Assembly (NCBI RefSeq): GCF_014203855.1
Contig: NZ_JACHJV010000001.1
Span: 3,472,001-3,536,000 of the forward strand
Source: Kitasatospora kifunensis
GTDB lineage: Bacteria; Actinomycetota; Actinomycetes; Streptomycetales; Streptomycetaceae
Reading direction: 5' to 3'
DNA: 64,000 nucleotides
A model generated the notes under the pieces. That model had not been told where the DNA came from. It saw only the letters and a program-made list of their open reading frames with translations, and ran no database searches. Below are positions 61,490 through 64,000 of the stretch, in pieces. Each line of letters opens with the position of its first letter. The stretch's first letter is position 1. A program made the translations under genes and the position numbers.

Positions 61490-63130
61490 TCAGCGCACGA
61501 ACAGCGATGCCTTGGACGCGAGGTCCAGGAAGTACTGCGGCAGCAGTCCGAGGCCGAGCGTGACGATCACGCCGAGCGAGATCGCCATCGTGGTGAAGAC
61601 GCTGGGGATCGCCACCGCCGGGCCGTTCGGCTGCGGGTCGGAGAAGAACATCAGCACGATCACCCGGATGTAGAAGAACGCGGCGATGGCCGAACTGAGC
61701 ACACCGACGATCACCAGCGGGGTCGCCCCGCCCGCCGCCGCGGCCTGGAAGACCGCGAACTTCCCGGTGAAACCGCTGGTCAGCGGGATACCGGCGAAGG
61801 CGAGCAGGAAGAGCGCGAAGACCGCGGCCAGCAGCGGCGAGCGCCGCCCGAGCCCGGCCCAGCTGGACAGGTGGGTGGCCTCGCCCTTGGAGTCGCGCAC
61901 CAGGGTGACCACCGCGAAGGCGCCCAGCGTGACGAAGGAGTACGCCAGCAGGTAGAAGAGCACCGCGCTCAGGCCCTGCCGGTTGGTGGCGATCACGCCG
62001 GTCAGGATGAAGCCGGCGTGCGCGATCGAGGAGTAGGCCAGCAGCCGCTTCACGTCCTGCTGGGTCACCGCCAGGATCGCGCCGATGACCATGGTGAGGA
62101 TCGCCACACCCCACATCACCGGGCGCCAGTCCCAGCGCAGCCCGGGGAAGGCCACGTAGAACAGCCGCAGCAGCGCGCCGAAGGCGGCCACCTTGGTCGC
62201 CGCGGCCATGAAGCCGGTGACCGGGGTCGGGGCGCCCTGGTAGACGTCCGGGGTCCAGGCGTGGAACGGCACCGCGCCGACCTTGAAGAGCAGGCCGACC
62301 GCGAGCATCGCCAGGCCGATCAGCAGCAGCGCGTCGTTGTGCGTGGTGACGGCCAGCGCCGGGGTGACCGGGGCCACGCCGGAGATCACGTCCGCGATGT
62401 CCGGCAGCCGGAAGCTGCCCGCGTACCCGTACAGCAGCGCGCTGCCGAACAGGAAGAAGGCCGAGGCGAAGGAGCCCAGCAGGAAGTACTTGACGGCCGC
62501 CTCCTGGGAGAGCAGCCGCCGCCGGCGGGCCAGCGCGCACAGCAGGTAGAGCGGGAAGGAGAAGACCTCCAGCGCCACGAACATGGTCAACAGGTCGTTG
62601 GCGGCCGGGAAGAGCAGCATGCCGCCGACCGCGAAGAGGGTCAGCGGGTAGACCTCGGTGGCCACGAAGCCGGCCTTGGCGGCCTGCCGCTCCTGCTCAC
62701 TGCCGGGGGTCGCGGAGCCCTGCGCGGTGAAGGCGTCCACCGGCACGCCGTCGGGGCGCGGGTCCAGGCGGCGCTCGGCGTAGAGCAGCACGGCGATCAC
62801 GGCGGCCAGCAGGATCACGCCCTGCAGGAAGAGCGCGGGCCCGTCCAGTGCCACCGAACCCATCGCCAGCAGGCCGCTCTTGGTGGTGCCGTAGCCCTGG
62901 CTGGCCAGGACCAGCACGGCGATGAAGGCTCCGGCAAGGCCGGCCAGCGCCAGCGTCACCTGGGTGGCATAGCGGTACCGGCGCGGGACGAAGGCCTCCA
63001 CCAGGATGCCCGCCACGGCGCCGCCGAAGACCACCAGCATCGGGGAGAGCTGGCCGTACTCGATGTGCGGCGCCGGGATGCTCGGCGTGTTGACGCTGGC
63101 CGCCTCCATCCACAAGCTGTGGACAGTCAC
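61490..63130 (-). CDS. nuoN: NADH-quinone oxidoreductase subunit N
   Basis: The 546-residue subunit is a proton-pumping antiporter-like membrane protein of complex I, with about 14 membrane segments and family sequence FKVGAVPFHAWTPDVYQGAP and QQDVKRLLAYSSIAHAGF. Lys residues in mid-membrane segments relay protons. GTG 63130 overlaps the nuoM stop (GTGA), so the genes are coupled. It is the last gene of the operon. Confidence 0.96.
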   Translation of the reverse strand: MTVHSLWMEAASVNTPSIPAPHIEYGQLSPMLVVFGGAVAGILVEAFVPRRYRYATQVTLALAGLAGAFIAVLVLASQGYGTTKSGLLAMGSVALDGPALFLQGVILLAAVIAVLLYAERRLDPRPDGVPVDAFTAQGSATPGSEQERQAAKAGFVATEVYPLTLFAVGGMLLFPAANDLLTMFVALEVFSFPLYLLCALARRRRLLSQEAAVKYFLLGSFASAFFLFGSALLYGYAGSFRLPDIADVISGVAPVTPALAVTTHNDALLLIGLAMLAVGLLFKVGAVPFHAWTPDVYQGAPTPVTGFMAAATKVAAFGALLRLFYVAFPGLRWDWRPVMWGVAILTMVIGAILAVTQQDVKRLLAYSSIAHAGFILTGVIATNRQGLSAVLFYLLAYSFVTLGAFAVVTLVRDSKGEATHLSSWAGLGRRSPLLAAVFALFLLAFAGIPLTSGFTGKFAVFQAAAAGGATPLVIVGVLSSAIAAFFYIRVIVLMFFSDPQPNGPAVAIPSVFTTMAISLGVIVTLGLGLLPQYFLDLASKASLFVR

Positions 63131-64000
63131 TGCTGCTCACCTCCGGCAGGGATGGCCACCGGGTGGGCCGGGGCCGGGTCGGTCCGGTGGACCTGGGAGA
63201 GGGTGTCGGCCACCGCCGGGTTCACCAGGTCGGTGAGCGGCTTGGGATAGACCCCGAGGACCAGGGTCAGCGCGATCAGCGGAGCGGCCACCAGCAGCTC
63301 ACGCGCCTTCAGGTCGGCCATGCCGCTGACGCTCGCCTTGACCGGCCCGGTCATGGTGCGCTGGTAGAGCACCAGCACGTAGAGCGCGGCGAGCACGATG
63401 CCCACGGTCGCGATGATCGCCAGCACCGGGTAGCGGGTGAAGGTGCCCACCAGTACCAGGAACTCGCTGACGAAGGGCGCCAGGCCCGGCAGCGAGAGGG
63501 TGGCGAGGCCGCCGACCAGGAAGGTGCCGGCCAGCACCGGGGCGACCTTCTGCACGCCGCCGAAGTCGGCGATCAGGCGCGAGCCGCGCCGCGAGATCAG
63601 GAAGCCGGCCACCAGCATCAACAGGGCGGTGGAGATGCCGTGGTTGACCATGTAGAGGGTGGCACCGCTCTGGCCCTGGCTGGTCATCGCGAAGATGCCC
63701 AGGATGATGAAGCCGAAGTGCGAGATGGAGGCGTAGGCGACCAGCCGCTTGATGTCCTTCTGCCCCACCGCCAGCAGCGCCCCGTAGATGATGCCGATGA
63801 CGGCGAGCACCAGGATCGCGGGGGCGAAGAACTTCGAGGCGTTGGGGAACAGGCCCAGGCAGAACCGGAGCATCGCGAAGGTGCCGACCTTGTCGACCAC
63901 GGCGGTGATCAGCACCGCAGTGCCGGCCGTGGCCTCGCCCATCGCGTTCGGCAGCCAGGTGTGCAGCGGCCAGAGCGGGGCCTTGACGGCGAAGGCGAAG
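63127..64000 (-). CDS. nuoM: NADH-quinone oxidoreductase subunit M, N-terminus outside window
   Basis: This is the C-terminal 291 codons of NuoM, another proton-pumping complex I subunit. VKAPLWPLHTWLPNAM contains the conserved proton-path Lys, and HFGFIILGIFA and GLATLSLPGLAPFVSEFLV are typical of NuoM. The reading frame continues through position 64000, so the start and the rest of the nuo operon lie to the right. Confidence 0.95.
   Translation of the reverse strand, partial: FAFAVKAPLWPLHTWLPNAMGEATAGTAVLITAVVDKVGTFAMLRFCLGLFPNASKFFAPAILVLAVIGIIYGALLAVGQKDIKRLVAYASISHFGFIILGIFAMTSQGQSGATLYMVNHGISTALLMLVAGFLISRRGSRLIADFGGVQKVAPVLAGTFLVGGLATLSLPGLAPFVSEFLVLVGTFTRYPVLAIIATVGIVLAALYVLVLYQRTMTGPVKASVSGMADLKARELLVAAPLIALTLVLGVYPKPLTDLVNPAVADTLSQVHRTDPAPAHPVAIPAGGEQQ

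Noticed and set aside
63111..63125. DnaA-box-like CTGTCCACA on the minus strand
   Set aside because: A single site inside the nuoN coding start; no second box or other origin feature.

Overview
The window is a 64 kb piece of very GC-rich actinobacterial chromosome. Gene content points to a Streptomycetaceae member (Streptomyces, Kitasatospora or Streptacidiphilus type): an HrdD-type sigma factor, a LuxR-type large ATPase regulator, a GPP34 protein, an XRE/DUF397 pair, a fused FbiC for coenzyme F420, ECF41 and SigE-family ECF sigma factors, rare in-frame TTA codons, and the nuo / polyprenyl synthase / 2-oxoacid:ferredoxin oxidoreductase neighbourhood. I cannot fix the genus. About 46 protein genes and one tRNA are supported. 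I saw no insertion sequence, integrase, CRISPR array or rRNA, and no secondary-metabolite cluster. Most long open frames opposite these genes are shadows caused by GC bias.

Layout. 1-8.3 kb: a partial penicillin acylase, a K+/H+ antiporter, an MFS transporter, an FmdB-type zinc ribbon gene behind a CIRCE-like operator, a short possibly truncated membrane protein behind two DnaA boxes, MscL, and a small conserved protein. 8.4-23.4 kb: a secreted S53 protease, a giant LuxR-family regulator whose P-loop lacks its lysine, hrdD with a SigR-type promoter, a PAP2 phosphatase, MurJ with a long Tyr/Gln/Pro-rich N-terminus, a PucR regulator, an LCP ligase and tRNA-Arg(CCT). 23.4-35 kb: a rhomboid-like protein, an orphan histidine kinase, an amine oxidase and permease pair, polyprenol-phosphate mannose synthase, a D,D-carboxypeptidase, GPP34 (with a TTA codon) and the XRE/DUF397 pair.

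35-42.2 kb: an ADP-ribosylglycohydrolase, an archaeal-type Asp/Asn-tRNA synthetase preceded by a classical T-box riboswitch with an apparent GAC (Asp) specifier, a merR-thioredoxin operon with a visible MerR-type operator, an aldo/keto reductase, an ECF sigma factor with a membrane partner, and a low-molecular-weight phosphatase. 42.2-47 kb: a probable cell-envelope module of a CseBC/VanRS-like two-component system, a second D,D-carboxypeptidase and a VanZ-family protein with a TTA codon. 47-64 kb: FbiC, a LolA-like protein coupled to an ABC exporter, RarD, a membrane-anchored unknown, an ECF41 sigma factor, KorAB, an orphan response regulator, a polyprenyl diphosphate synthase, and NuoN/NuoM, which run off the right edge.

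The themes are envelope maintenance (MurJ, LCP, two D,D-carboxypeptidases, VanZ, PAP2, Ppm, polyprenyl synthase), stress-responsive transcription (SigR, HrcA, MerR, ECF factors) and redox or electron transfer (Nuo, Kor, F420, thioredoxin). The most unusual elements are the T-box/synthetase unit, the CIRCE-fmdB unit and the TTA-containing envelope module.
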